A stretch of DNA of 13,830 nt from an uncultured Lachnospiraceae bacterium (lineage in GTDB: Bacteria; Bacillota; Clostridia; Lachnospirales; Lachnospiraceae): positions 1-13,830 of the forward strand of contig CACWUI010000019.1 in assembly GCA_902764045.1 (NCBI GenBank), read 5' to 3'. The translations under genes and the position numbers were made by a program. The notes beneath the pieces were generated by a model. It was not told the origin of the DNA and did no database searches. It saw only the letters and a list, made by a program, of their open reading frames with translations. Position 1 is the first letter of the stretch. Every line of letters begins with the position of its first letter. Shown one piece after another: positions 1-6,771 of this stretch.

Positions 1-1833
1 GCCTATCTCCTCGATAATGGAGTTCAGCTCATCATCACTGTAGGCGTACCATATCTTTTTATTCTTCTCTATCTTATAGAGAGGCGGCTGGGCAAGGAAT
101 ACATGTCCTTCCTTGATAAGCCTGGGCATGAACCGGTAAAAGAATGTAAGAAGCAGTGTGGCGATATGGGCGCCGTCCACATCCGCATCCGTCATGATTA
201 TGATCTTGTTGTATCTGAGTTTTTCAATATCAAACTCATCATGGATGCCCGTACCGAAGGCTGTGATCATGGACCTTATCTCTTCATTTTCCAGAGCTTT
301 TTCCGGTCTTGTCTTTTCCACGTTAAGGATCTTACCTCTTAAAGGCAGTATCGCCTGGGTGGTCCTTGTCCTTGCCTTTTTGGCAGAGCCTCCCGCAGAG
401 TCTCCCTCAACGATAAATATCTCGCACCTGGAGGCATCCTTGTCGGAACAGTCAGCCAGCTTACCCGGCAGCCCGCCGCCTTCCAGCACATTTTTACGTC
501 TTGTAAGATCCCTTGCCTTTCTTGCAGCTTCCCTTGCTCTCTGGGCAAGTACTGCCTTTTCGCAGATGATTCTTGCCTGGGAAGGATTCTGCTCAAGGTA
601 ATATGTAAGCTGCTCGCTGACGATGGAGTCCACCGCGCTTCTTGCCTCGGCATTTCCCAGCTTCTGCTTAGTCTGTCCCTCAAACTGGGGATTTTCTATC
701 TTTACGCTGATAATGGCCGCAAGACCTTCCCTTATATCCTCTCCCGTAAGGGCCGGATCATTGTCCTTAAGAAGCTTGTTCTTTCTTGCATAATCATTGA
801 ATGTCTTGGTGAGGGCATTCTTAAATCCCGTAAGATGCATACCGCCGTCGGGAGTATTGATATTGTTGGCAAAGCATTCGGTGATCTCCGAATATCCGTC
901 ATTATGCTGGAATGCCACCTCTACGGTAACTTTGTCCTTTACGCCTTCACAGTAGATAACATCCTCATAAACAGGGGTCTTGGATTTATTCAGATAGCTT
1001 ACAAATTCCTTGATACCGCCTTCATAATGAAATACCTCTTCCCTGCCGGTATCTGATATTTCTGCCGCTTCTTCTTTTATTTCCTCAGACACACCGGTCT
1101 CGGAAGAATTTTCTCCTTCAGTATCTTCGGTAAGCTCCTCCGCCTCTTTATTCCCAGATCTTTCGGCTTTTAACCGGGCTTCTATCTCCGCTCCTGTACG
1201 CTCATCCGTAAGGATTATCTTTAAGCCTTTGGTAAGGAAGGCCATTTCACGAAGCCTGTTCTTTAAGGTATCGAAATCGTAAATAAGAGTTTCTTTAAAT
1301 ATCTCCTTATCCGGCAGGAATGTCACCTGTGTACCGGTGTCTTCCGCATCGCACTCCCCTATGACCATAAGGTCTGATGTGATCTTTCCCTTTTCATAGG
1401 TCTGTCTGTAGATCTTACCGTCACGCTTTACCACAACCTCCATATTTTCCGAAAGGGCATTTACCACCGAGGCTCCCACGCCGTGAAGTCCGCCGGATAC
1501 CTTATATCCGCCACCGCCGAACTTACCGCCCGCATGAAGAACCGTGTAGACCACTTCTACTGCGGGTCGTCCCGTCTTGTGGTTTATATCCACGGGAACC
1601 CCGCGGCCGTTATCCGTTACCGTTATGGAATTATCTTTATGCACTGTGACATGAACGGTATCACAAAAGCCTGCAAGGGCCTCGTCCACCGCATTGTCCA
1701 CTATCTCATACACCAAATGATGCAAACCTCTTGAGGATGTAGTACCAATATACATTCCCGGTCTTTTTCTCACGGCTTCAAGACCTTCAAGTACCTGTAT
1801 CTGGTCTCCTCCGTATTGCTGATTCTCTGACAC
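1..1833 (-). CDS. gyrB: DNA gyrase subunit B (3' end outside window)
   Basis: ATPase subunit of DNA gyrase, which with GyrA introduces negative supercoils. The frame is open from a GTG start at 1833 to the left edge (611 codons); roughly 80-100 C-terminal residues are missing compared with the B. subtilis protein. The GTG start is chosen because AGGAGG lies 7 bases upstream and the protein then begins MSENQQYGGDQIQVLEGLEAV, as family members do. The GHKL ATPase site is visible with E43 and N47 in YEIVDNAVDEA, followed by DNGRGVP and the GGLHGVGASVVNAL lid. The TOPRIM part has EGDSAGGSAKKAR (about residue 477) and MTDADVDGAHI (about 547). Between R212 and F268 there is an acidic stretch of about 55 residues where B. 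subtilis GyrB has only about a dozen. The start lies 13 bp after the recF stop and its ribosome binding site touches the recF stop codon, so coupling with recF is likely. Confidence 0.98.
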   Translation of the reverse strand, partial: MSENQQYGGDQIQVLEGLEAVRKRPGMYIGTTSSRGLHHLVYEIVDNAVDEALAGFCDTVHVTVHKDNSITVTDNGRGVPVDINHKTGRPAVEVVYTVLHAGGKFGGGGYKVSGGLHGVGASVVNALSENMEVVVKRDGKIYRQTYEKGKITSDLMVIGECDAEDTGTQVTFLPDKEIFKETLIYDFDTLKNRLREMAFLTKGLKIILTDERTGAEIEARLKAERSGNKEAEELTEDTEGENSSETGVSEEIKEEAAEISDTGREEVFHYEGGIKEFVSYLNKSKTPVYEDVIYCEGVKDKVTVEVAFQHNDGYSEITECFANNINTPDGGMHLTGFKNALTKTFNDYARKNKLLKDNDPALTGEDIREGLAAIISVKIENPQFEGQTKQKLGNAEARSAVDSIVSEQLTYYLEQNPSQARIICEKAVLAQRAREAARKARDLTRRKNVLEGGGLPGKLADCSDKDASRCEIFIVEGDSAGGSAKKARTRTTQAILPLRGKILNVEKTRPEKALENEEIRSMITAFGTGIHDEFDIEKLRYNKIIIMTDADVDGAHIATLLLTFFYRFMPRLIKEGHVFLAQPPLYKIEKNKKIWYAYSDDELNSIIEEIG

Positions 1834-1846
1834 TTTTGGTCCTCCT

Positions 1847-2971
1847 TCAGGTTTCCTTTGTTACTTTTCCGTTGCTGACGTTAAAGATACCGTCAACCTT
1901 TATCTTTGATTTTAATATATCATCATTACCCGTACAGGTAATAAAAGTCTGTAATGTTCCGATCCGTCCCAGAAGATACTCCTGTCTGCTCCTGTCCAGT
2001 TCCGAAAAAACATCGTCCAAAAGCAACACAGGCGGTTCTCCCGTAACGGCTGCGGTAATATCTATCTCTGCAAGCTTAAGGGCCAGAGCCGCAGTCCTTT
2101 TTTGTCCCTGGGATCCGAATTTCCTGATGTCTTTCCCGTTTATGAGAAATGTAAAATCATCCCTGTGGGGTCCCAGACAGGTCTGACCGCTTCTTAAATC
2201 TTTTGCAAGGCTCTTTTCCAATCCTTCGGTAAAATCCTCCGGCAGCACAGAGGGCTCATAAATGATCTGCAGCTCCTCTTTTCCTCCGGAAAGGCTTCCG
2301 TGGATCTCTTTTGTTTTATCTTTTAAGCTTTTAATATAATCGCTTCTTGTACTTATGACCTCTGCTCCGTATTTTACCAGCTGGATATCAAGAATCTCCA
2401 GTGTTTCACGGTCTGAGGTTTTTTCTTTAAATGCAATGGATTTGAGGATCTTATTCCTCGAATCCAATATCTTATTATAATCTATAAGGCTCTTAAGATA
2501 AATACCGTTCATACGGGAAATGTCCATATCAAGAAAATGCCTTCTTACTCCCGGACCACGGCGGATGATATCCAGATCCTCGGGACAAAAGAATATAACC
2601 TGCAAAACCCCGAAGATATCGGAAAGCTTTCTTAAAGGTATTCCGTTTACCGCAAAACCCTTTGGTCTGTTTTTCTTTAAATGAACGTCTATCCTGTCGG
2701 TAAAATGTTTCTTTTTTACAAAAAGCTTTATATGGGCGTCCTTTTCATTGACCAAGCCGTCGGGAGTATCATAAAAGTCCTCCGACCTGATAAGTTCCTC
2801 ATCCCTGGCACCCCTGTGGGAGCGGGTAGTGGCCGCTATGTATATGGCTTCCAAGATATTGGTCTTGCCCTGGGCATTATCACCGTAAATAAGATTCACA
2901 CCATCATAAAAATCCGTTTTAAGATATTCGTAATTTCTGAAATCTTTCAGTTCTATGGATTCAATCTGCAT
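1847..2971 (-). CDS. recF: DNA replication and repair protein RecF
   Basis: SMC/ABC-like ATPase that, with RecO and RecR, helps load RecA at single-strand gaps and stalled forks. Length is 374 residues, normal for the family. The Walker A motif is GDNAQGKTN (about residues 30-38), the ABC signature is the RecF-type GSQGQKRTAALALKLAE (about 285-301), and the Walker B motif is PVLLLDDVFSELD near the C-terminus. The N-terminus IESIELKDFRNYE is typical. The ATG lies inside the last codons of the upstream S4 gene (11-bp overlap), and gyrB follows after 13 bp, so this is an internal operon gene, probably translated by coupling. Identification is by motifs and by the conserved dnaA-dnaN-yaaA-recF-gyrB order. 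Confidence 0.98.
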   Translation of the reverse strand: MQIESIELKDFRNYEYLKTDFYDGVNLIYGDNAQGKTNILEAIYIAATTRSHRGARDEELIRSEDFYDTPDGLVNEKDAHIKLFVKKKHFTDRIDVHLKKNRPKGFAVNGIPLRKLSDIFGVLQVIFFCPEDLDIIRRGPGVRRHFLDMDISRMNGIYLKSLIDYNKILDSRNKILKSIAFKEKTSDRETLEILDIQLVKYGAEVISTRSDYIKSLKDKTKEIHGSLSGGKEELQIIYEPSVLPEDFTEGLEKSLAKDLRSGQTCLGPHRDDFTFLINGKDIRKFGSQGQKRTAALALKLAEIDITAAVTGEPPVLLLDDVFSELDRSRQEYLLGRIGTLQTFITCTGNDDILKSKIKVDGIFNVSNGKVTKET

Positions 2972-3179
2972 TATTTACGACCTTTATCTTGTTCCCCTCA
3001 AATTCGATAACCTCTCCTCCGAAGAGCTTGCGGCCTCTTCTTGTCTCAACCTCGCCATCAACCAGTATCTGACCGTCACCGATAAGCATCTTGGCATCAA
3101 CACCGCTTGAAACAAGCCCTGCCAGCTTCAGGGCCTGACCCAGCTTTATAAACTCCGTGGAAATATTTACGGTTTCCAT
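2961..3179 (-). CDS. yaaA: small S4-domain RNA-binding protein, YaaA type
   Basis: Small RNA-binding protein of about 72 residues consisting almost only of an S4 fold. The hallmark run is IKLGQALKLAGLVSSGVDAK followed by LIGDGQILVDGEVETRRGRK and a short basic end, as in B. subtilis YaaA (71 residues), which sits in the same place between dnaN and recF and has been linked to the large ribosomal subunit. The frame can begin at an ATG at 3185, overlapping the dnaN stop as ATGA, but the only purine-rich site (GAGG) is then 1 base away. The second ATG at 3179 has that GAGG 7 bases upstream, so I prefer it. The 3' end overlaps the recF start by 11 bp. The exact rRNA contact and function are not shown by the sequence. 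Confidence 0.93.
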   Translation of the reverse strand: METVNISTEFIKLGQALKLAGLVSSGVDAKMLIGDGQILVDGEVETRRGRKLFGGEVIEFEGNKIKVVNNAD

Positions 3180-3181
3180 GA

Positions 3182-4288
3182 TCATTCCTCGGTGAAGTTA
3201 ACGGGAAGGATAAGATAAAGATATGTATCCTCCTCGTCCTTGATAAAGCAGGGAGACTTGGAATTTACAAATGAAAGAGTAATATACTCATCATCTATGA
3301 CCTTAAGGGCATCCGTTAAGAACTTGGGATTAAAACCTATCTTAAGATCCCCGCCCTCTTTTTCTATTTCAATATTTTCCTCACCCCGGCCTCTTGTGGA
3401 ATTAACGAATAATCTTAAAGAACCGTCTGTGATATCAAATATCACGGGTCGCTTGTCAGTCTCCTTGATAAAGATCATGGTCCTTTCAATGGAATCGATA
3501 AGAGAAGTCCTGTCAACCTTTATCCTCGTTTCACTGTCAGTTGAAAACATCTGGTTAACGTTAAAATAAGTGCCCTCAAGAAGTCTTGAAACCACCTTTG
3601 TGTTATCAAATTCGAACAATACATGCTTTTCCGTGAAATAGATATCCACCTTGTCTTCCGTATCAGCCGAAAGTATCCCTGCGATCTCTTTTAAGGATTT
3701 TCCGGGTATGATGGCATATACCCCGTCATCCTTATCGTCGATAGTTACCTTGCGCATGGCGATCCTGTGGCTGTCCAGGGCAATGATTCTTAAAACATTT
3801 TCCTTTAACTCAAACAATTCTCCTGTCATCATGGGATTGATATCGTTAAGAGCAAGCGAGAAAATGGTCTGGTTTATTATCTCCTTTAACTCAAACTGGG
3901 AAAGGGTTATGCTGTTTACCTTTTCCACCTCCGGAATATAAGAAAATTCATCGGCTGACATTCCCTGAATCTCACATCTGTTGTTTCCGTAGGAAATAAT
4001 ACAAAGATCCTCAGGAGTAGACTCGATGGTTATCTTTCCGTCGGGAAGCTTCTTCACATATTCCGAAAAAAGCTTTGCATCAACTGCAACCCTTCCCTTT
4101 TCGATGATCTCTCCTTCAACCTTTGTCTGAATACCCAGATCCAGGTCATTTCCCGTAAAGAGAACAGAAGATGCGGAAGCATCGATAAGGATACACTCTA
4201 ATATATTCATGGTGGTCCTTACGGATACTGCTTTTTGAACAATGCTGACCCCTTTAACAAGCTCAGATTTTTCAAATTCTAATTTCAT
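3182..4288 (-). CDS. dnaN: DNA polymerase III beta subunit (sliding clamp)
   Basis: Processivity clamp: a ring dimer that holds polymerase III and many repair proteins on DNA. The 368-residue length fits three repeated clamp domains. Typical stretches are MKLEFEKSELVKGVSIVQKA at the N-terminus, GKITIESTPEDLCIISYGNN in domain 1 to 2, and the C-terminal YLYLILPVNF, matching the usual YLILPVR-like end that forms part of the partner-binding pocket. An AAGGAG site lies 10 bases before the ATG. The gene is separated from dnaA by 284 bp of origin-like DNA and overlaps the following S4 gene. A TATAAT sequence far upstream (4541-4546) could give it a promoter of its own, besides read-through from dnaA. 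Confidence 0.98.
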   Translation of the reverse strand: MKLEFEKSELVKGVSIVQKAVSVRTTMNILECILIDASASSVLFTGNDLDLGIQTKVEGEIIEKGRVAVDAKLFSEYVKKLPDGKITIESTPEDLCIISYGNNRCEIQGMSADEFSYIPEVEKVNSITLSQFELKEIINQTIFSLALNDINPMMTGELFELKENVLRIIALDSHRIAMRKVTIDDKDDGVYAIIPGKSLKEIAGILSADTEDKVDIYFTEKHVLFEFDNTKVVSRLLEGTYFNVNQMFSTDSETRIKVDRTSLIDSIERTMIFIKETDKRPVIFDITDGSLRLFVNSTRGRGEENIEIEKEGGDLKIGFNPKFLTDALKVIDDEYITLSFVNSKSPCFIKDEEDTYLYLILPVNFTEE

Positions 4289-4334
4289 TGGTTCATAACT
4301 CCTTTCACAAAGTTCATCGTGTTGATAATCGCAT

Positions 4335-4350
4335 GTATATATATATCTTA
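4335..4350. other. AT-rich DNA unwinding element candidate
   Basis: An alternating TATATATATAT run (4336-4346) continuing into CTTA, next to the trinucleotide run. Alternating AT steps melt easily, and this position corresponds to the unwinding site of B. subtilis oriC. Confidence 0.55.
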
Positions 4351-4355
4351 ATCTG

Positions 4356-4370
4356 TAGTAGTAGTAATAG
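4356..4370 (+). promoter_or_regulatory. DnaA-trio element
   Basis: The plus strand reads TAG TAG TAG TAA TAG, five consecutive triplets of the form T-A-purine. This fits the DnaA-trio motif, which DnaA filaments are known to bind as single-stranded DNA to start unwinding. It is placed as expected: a degenerate DnaA box (TTTTCCACT, 4383-4391) lies 12 bases to its right and the AT tract to its left. Function is inferred from sequence and position. Confidence 0.7.
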
Positions 4371-4540
4371 TCATTGTGAGTTAGTGGAAAAGTCTTACCG
4401 GTACAGACCGTTACAGGTTTTTTGCATGTTTAAAAAATGTGACGGAAAGATGCATATCCGGTTTTTTAATGTGGAATAATGTGGAAAGGTTTCAGAGTAA
4501 AATGATACTTTAACAGTGAAAATCACATCCGATTCACATC

Positions 4541-4569
4541 ATTATACAACTTTTCCTCAAATTATTCAC
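4541..4569 (-). promoter_or_regulatory. weak candidate dnaN promoter
   Basis: On the minus strand there is a perfect TATAAT (4541-4546), but the hexamer 17 bp upstream is only GTGAAT (4564-4569), sharing three bases with TTGACA. It would give dnaN a leader of about 245 bases running through the origin elements. Just downstream are two copies of TCACATC (4523-4529 and 4534-4540, plus strand) and a short inverted repeat GTGA-aaa-TCAC (4516-4526). Support is limited to the -10 match. Confidence 0.3.
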
Positions 4570-4572
4570 TTG

Positions 4573-5928
4573 TTAATTAGGGTCTATTTTTTTCATGAGT
4601 ATGTCTATGGTGTTTTTAAGCTGTTCATCAGATAAAAGCTCGTTTGCTATCTGCTTTGACCCGTAAATAACTGTTGAATGATCGCTTCTGTGGAGCTTGT
4701 CGGCTATGGTCTTATTGGTATCCTGTGTCATCTGTCTGCAAAGATACATGGCGATCTGTCTCGGTCTGGAAATGTTATTGCTTCTTTTTGAAGAAAGAAG
4801 GTCATCCATGGGTATGTTAAAATGATCCGAAACAGTTTCTATGATAATGTCCGACGTGATCACATGCTTATTTTCGGGATTTATCATATCCTTAAGGGCT
4901 TCCTTTGCGACATCAAGGGTAATTGGACTCCTTAAAAGTGTAGAATAAGCATTTACGCAGGTGATGGCGCCCTCCAGCTCCCTGATGGAGGAGTTAATGT
5001 TTTTTGCTATGTAATCCCTGACCTCAAAGGGAAATTCCTTCTGCTTAAAGTCTTCTTTTCTCTTATCGTCTATTTTCTGGGATAAGATAGCCATTTTTGT
5101 CTCATAAGTGGGTATCTGTATATCACATATGAGACCTTCGGAAAATCGTGTCCTGAAACGCTCCTCAAGAGTCTCCATTTCCTTTGGAGGCTTATCTGAT
5201 GTGAGGACTATCTGTTTGTTTTCCATATAAAGGGCATTAAAAGTGTGGAAAAATTCTTCCTGGGTCGCCTCTTTACCTATTACAAACTGTATGTCATCTA
5301 TAAGCAGTACGTCTATATTCCGGTACTTATTTCTCAGATCTGCCTGTTTATTGTCTCTTATTGCTTCGATGGTCTCATGGGTAAAGGTTTCTGAGGTAAC
5401 ATAAAGAACCTTGGAATCAGGGTTTTCTTCAATAATATAATGTGCGATAGCCTGCATAAGATGGGTCTTACCCAGTCCCACGCCTCCGTGAAGAAAAAGA
5501 GGGTTATAAACTTTTCCCGGTGATTCGGCAACAGCAAGAGAAGCCGCATGGGCCAGGTTATTATTGGGACCCGTCACGAACTTTTCAAATGTATAATTCG
5601 GTTTTAAGTTAGATAAAGCCTCAGACTGCCCGGGTGTGGCTGCAGGCTTCTTATCCTGAGGCTTTGACTCTTTCTCCGATATGAAAGATATCTTAAGAGG
5701 CTTTCCGGTAAATTCTCCGACAGCCACTTCAAGGGGCTTTAAATACCGTTTTTCCACATAATTTAATGAAATGGAATCATCATCAAAACCGGATATATAA
5801 AGTGTATCCCCCTCAATGGAAACAGGCCTTAAAGGCAATATCCATGTGGCAAATGAGATCTCATGGATCTCGTAGTCTTTCTTTAATTTTTGCAGGATAT
5901 CATCCCAGTTTTCCAGTATATCGTCCAT
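4573..5928 (-). CDS. dnaA: chromosomal replication initiator protein DnaA
   Basis: AAA+ initiator that binds DnaA boxes, opens oriC and recruits the helicase; also a transcription factor, usually repressing its own gene. The 451 residues show the usual four domains: an N-terminal domain (about 1-85, WDDILQKLKKDYEIHEISFATWI), a short polar linker (about 86-108), the AAA+ core from NYTFEKFV with Walker A GGVGLGKTHLM (about 147-157), Walker B VLLIDDIQFV and the arginine-rich EERFRTRF, and the C-terminal DNA-binding domain with RPRQIAMYLCRQ and the signature DHSTV at 416-420. The gene is flanked by origin sequence on both sides. Its promoter (5963-5991) lies next to the perfect DnaA boxes, consistent with autoregulation. 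The start codon is preceded by GGGGAAG, a modest ribosome binding site. Confidence 0.99.
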   Translation of the reverse strand: MDDILENWDDILQKLKKDYEIHEISFATWILPLRPVSIEGDTLYISGFDDDSISLNYVEKRYLKPLEVAVGEFTGKPLKISFISEKESKPQDKKPAATPGQSEALSNLKPNYTFEKFVTGPNNNLAHAASLAVAESPGKVYNPLFLHGGVGLGKTHLMQAIAHYIIEENPDSKVLYVTSETFTHETIEAIRDNKQADLRNKYRNIDVLLIDDIQFVIGKEATQEEFFHTFNALYMENKQIVLTSDKPPKEMETLEERFRTRFSEGLICDIQIPTYETKMAILSQKIDDKRKEDFKQKEFPFEVRDYIAKNINSSIRELEGAITCVNAYSTLLRSPITLDVAKEALKDMINPENKHVITSDIIIETVSDHFNIPMDDLLSSKRSNNISRPRQIAMYLCRQMTQDTNKTIADKLHRSDHSTVIYGSKQIANELLSDEQLKNTIDILMKKIDPN

Positions 5929-5962
5929 AATTTCTTCCCCGTTATCTAAAAAATCCTAATCA

Positions 5963-5991
5963 ATAATATATCAACCCCTGATGATTTTCAA
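5963..5991 (-). promoter_or_regulatory. dnaA promoter (sigma-A type)
   Basis: On the minus strand, TTGAAA (5986-5991) and TATTAT (5963-5968) are separated by exactly 17 bp. The predicted start of transcription lies about 25-30 bases upstream of the dnaA ATG. The perfect DnaA boxes begin 30 bp upstream of the -35 element, so DnaA bound there could influence this promoter. Confidence 0.7.
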
Positions 5992-6020
5992 GGAAAGGAC
6001 TGCACAACTTATTAACAGCG

Positions 6021-6063
6021 TTATCCACATGATATACACATATGTGGATAAAAATGTGGATAA
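6021..6063. other. oriC: oriC, dnaA-rpmH part: three perfect DnaA boxes
   Basis: Three exact TTATCCACA boxes: 6021-6029 on the plus strand, and 6043-6051 and 6055-6063 on the minus strand. The first two form an inverted repeat (TTATCCACAT against ATGTGGATAA, 11-bp spacer); the last two are direct repeats with 3 bp between them, about one helical turn apart. A looser match, TTATTAACA, lies at 6009-6017. The cluster lies between the divergent dnaA and rpmH promoters, equivalent to the upstream (incAB) half of B. subtilis oriC. Confidence 0.9.
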
Positions 6064-6091
6064 GTCGTGTAAAGAATGTTTAAAATTTTGC

Positions 6092-6120
6092 TTGACTATT
6101 TAATGTTCTTTTCATATAAT
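6092..6120 (+). promoter_or_regulatory. rpmH operon promoter (sigma-A type)
   Basis: TTGACT (6092-6097), a 17-bp spacer, then a perfect TATAAT (6115-6120). This near-consensus promoter fits the heavy expression expected for a ribosomal protein gene and gives a leader of about 60 bases before rpmH. Confidence 0.85.
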
Positions 6121-6122
6121 GT

Positions 6123-6149
6123 TTGACGGTATTTTCTGTAAAGGATAAT
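6123..6149 (+). promoter_or_regulatory. possible second rpmH promoter
   Basis: TTGACG (6123-6128) followed after 15 bp by GATAAT (6144-6149). The spacer is short, so this is a weaker candidate placed in tandem with the stronger promoter just upstream. Confidence 0.3.
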
Positions 6150-6168
6150 TATTTATATATATTGATTT

Positions 6169-6178
6169 AAGGAGGTGA
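6169..6178 (+). promoter_or_regulatory. full-length Shine-Dalgarno of rpmH
   Basis: AAGGAGGTGA is complementary over all ten bases to the conserved 3' end of 16S rRNA (UCACCUCCUU). It lies 9 bases before the rpmH ATG at 6188 and fixes that start. Confidence 0.85.
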
Positions 6179-6187
6179 AAGACCGTT

Positions 6188-6322
6188 ATGAAGATGACCT
6201 TTCAACCTAATAAAAGAAAAAGATCTAAAGTTCACGGCTTCAGAGCAAGAATGAGCAGTGCCGGCGGAAGAAAAGTTCTTGCGGCAAGAAGAGCAAAGGG
6301 TAGAAAAGTACTTTCAGCCTAA
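6188..6322 (+). CDS. rpmH: 50S ribosomal protein L34
   Basis: Small, very basic protein of the large ribosomal subunit, 44 residues, the standard length. The sequence MKMTFQPNKRKRSKVHGFRA, then RMSSAGGRKVLAARRAKGRK and the end VLSA, is the L34 pattern throughout. It is the first gene of the plus-strand cluster, divergent from dnaA across the origin, the usual bacterial position. It has a near-consensus promoter and a full Shine-Dalgarno, and is followed 9 bp later by a strong hairpin terminator, so it is probably made in large excess over the genes behind it. Confidence 0.98.
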   Translation: MKMTFQPNKRKRSKVHGFRARMSSAGGRKVLAARRAKGRKVLSA

Positions 6323-6331
6323 AACCTTCAG

Positions 6332-6374
6332 GCAGACGAGCGCTCAAAGATTTTAGCGCTGGTCTGCTTTTTTT
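6332..6374 (+). terminator. terminator/attenuator between rpmH and rnpA
   Basis: GCAGAC-G-AGCGCT pairs with AGCGCT-G-GTCTGC (two 6-bp arms separated by one G-G mismatch) around a 10-base loop, followed by seven T residues (6368-6374). This is a classical intrinsic terminator. I see no clear promoter between it and rnpA, so it probably acts as a partial terminator that lowers rnpA-yidC transcription relative to rpmH. Confidence 0.85.
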
Positions 6375-6390
6375 AACCGCGGTAAATATT

Positions 6391-6771
6391 ATGAGATTTA
6401 AAAATTTTAAGACTCTCTCCAAAAATGATGATTTCCAAAAGGTATATAAAAGGAAAAGATCATTTGCCAACGGACTTCTTATCATGTATGTACTTAAGAA
6501 TTCCCTGGAAACAAACAGACTGGGAGTGTCCGTAAGTAAAAAGACGGGAAACAGCGTGGTCCGCCACCGCCTGACCAGACTTATCAGAGAGGCTTACAGA
6601 TTAAATGCCCATCAGGTAAAGCAAAGCTTTGATATAGTCGTGGTGGTCAGACCCGGGTTAAAGGACGGGTCTTATAAAAAGACAGAAAGCGCCCTTATTC
6701 ACCTTTTAAAGAAGCACGGTTTATTAAACAGAGGTGATAAAGATGAAAAAGATAATGATAGGCTCGCTTAG
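6391..6771 (+). CDS. rnpA: ribonuclease P protein component
   Basis: Basic protein cofactor of RNase P, which trims the 5' leader from precursor tRNA together with the catalytic RNA. Length is 126 residues. The family core is seen as RLGVSVSKKTGNSVVRHRLT followed by RLIREAYR; the usual RNR motif reads R58-H59-R60, so the asparagine is replaced by histidine. The N-terminus KNFKTLSKNDDFQKVYKRK is typical. No good Shine-Dalgarno precedes the ATG (only GCGGTAAATATT), which with the terminator upstream suggests low expression. The 3' end overlaps yidD by 29 bp, the usual arrangement. The catalytic RNA gene rnpB is not in this window. Confidence 0.97.
   Translation: MRFKNFKTLSKNDDFQKVYKRKRSFANGLLIMYVLKNSLETNRLGVSVSKKTGNSVVRHRLTRLIREAYRLNAHQVKQSFDIVVVVRPGLKDGSYKKTESALIHLLKKHGLLNRGDKDEKDNDRLA

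Larger units (their letters stand above)
4289..4572. other. oriC: oriC, dnaA-dnaN part (unwinding region)
   Basis: Non-coding 284-bp gap between dnaA and dnaN. Read in the dnaA-to-dnaN direction (minus strand), it holds TTCCACA-type degenerate DnaA boxes, each two mismatches from TTATCCACA: CTTTCCACA (4480-4488), TATTCCACA (4470-4478) and TTTTCCACT (4383-4391). Then come a CTA/TTA trinucleotide run (4356-4370), an alternating AT tract (about 4335-4350), and TTATCAACA (4320-4328, one mismatch). The order box, trinucleotide run, AT tract matches the basal unwinding system described for B. subtilis oriC, also located between dnaA and dnaN. The role is inferred from that layout. Confidence 0.75.

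Noticed and set aside
158..601. 147-codon plus-strand frame at the left edge
   Set aside because: It is antisense to the TOPRIM region of gyrB, which is unmistakable on the minus strand.
6734..6742. GTG start that would lengthen YidD by three residues
   Set aside because: The GTG is part of GAGGTGAT, the ribosome binding site for the ATG at 6743, which also gives the usual N-terminus.
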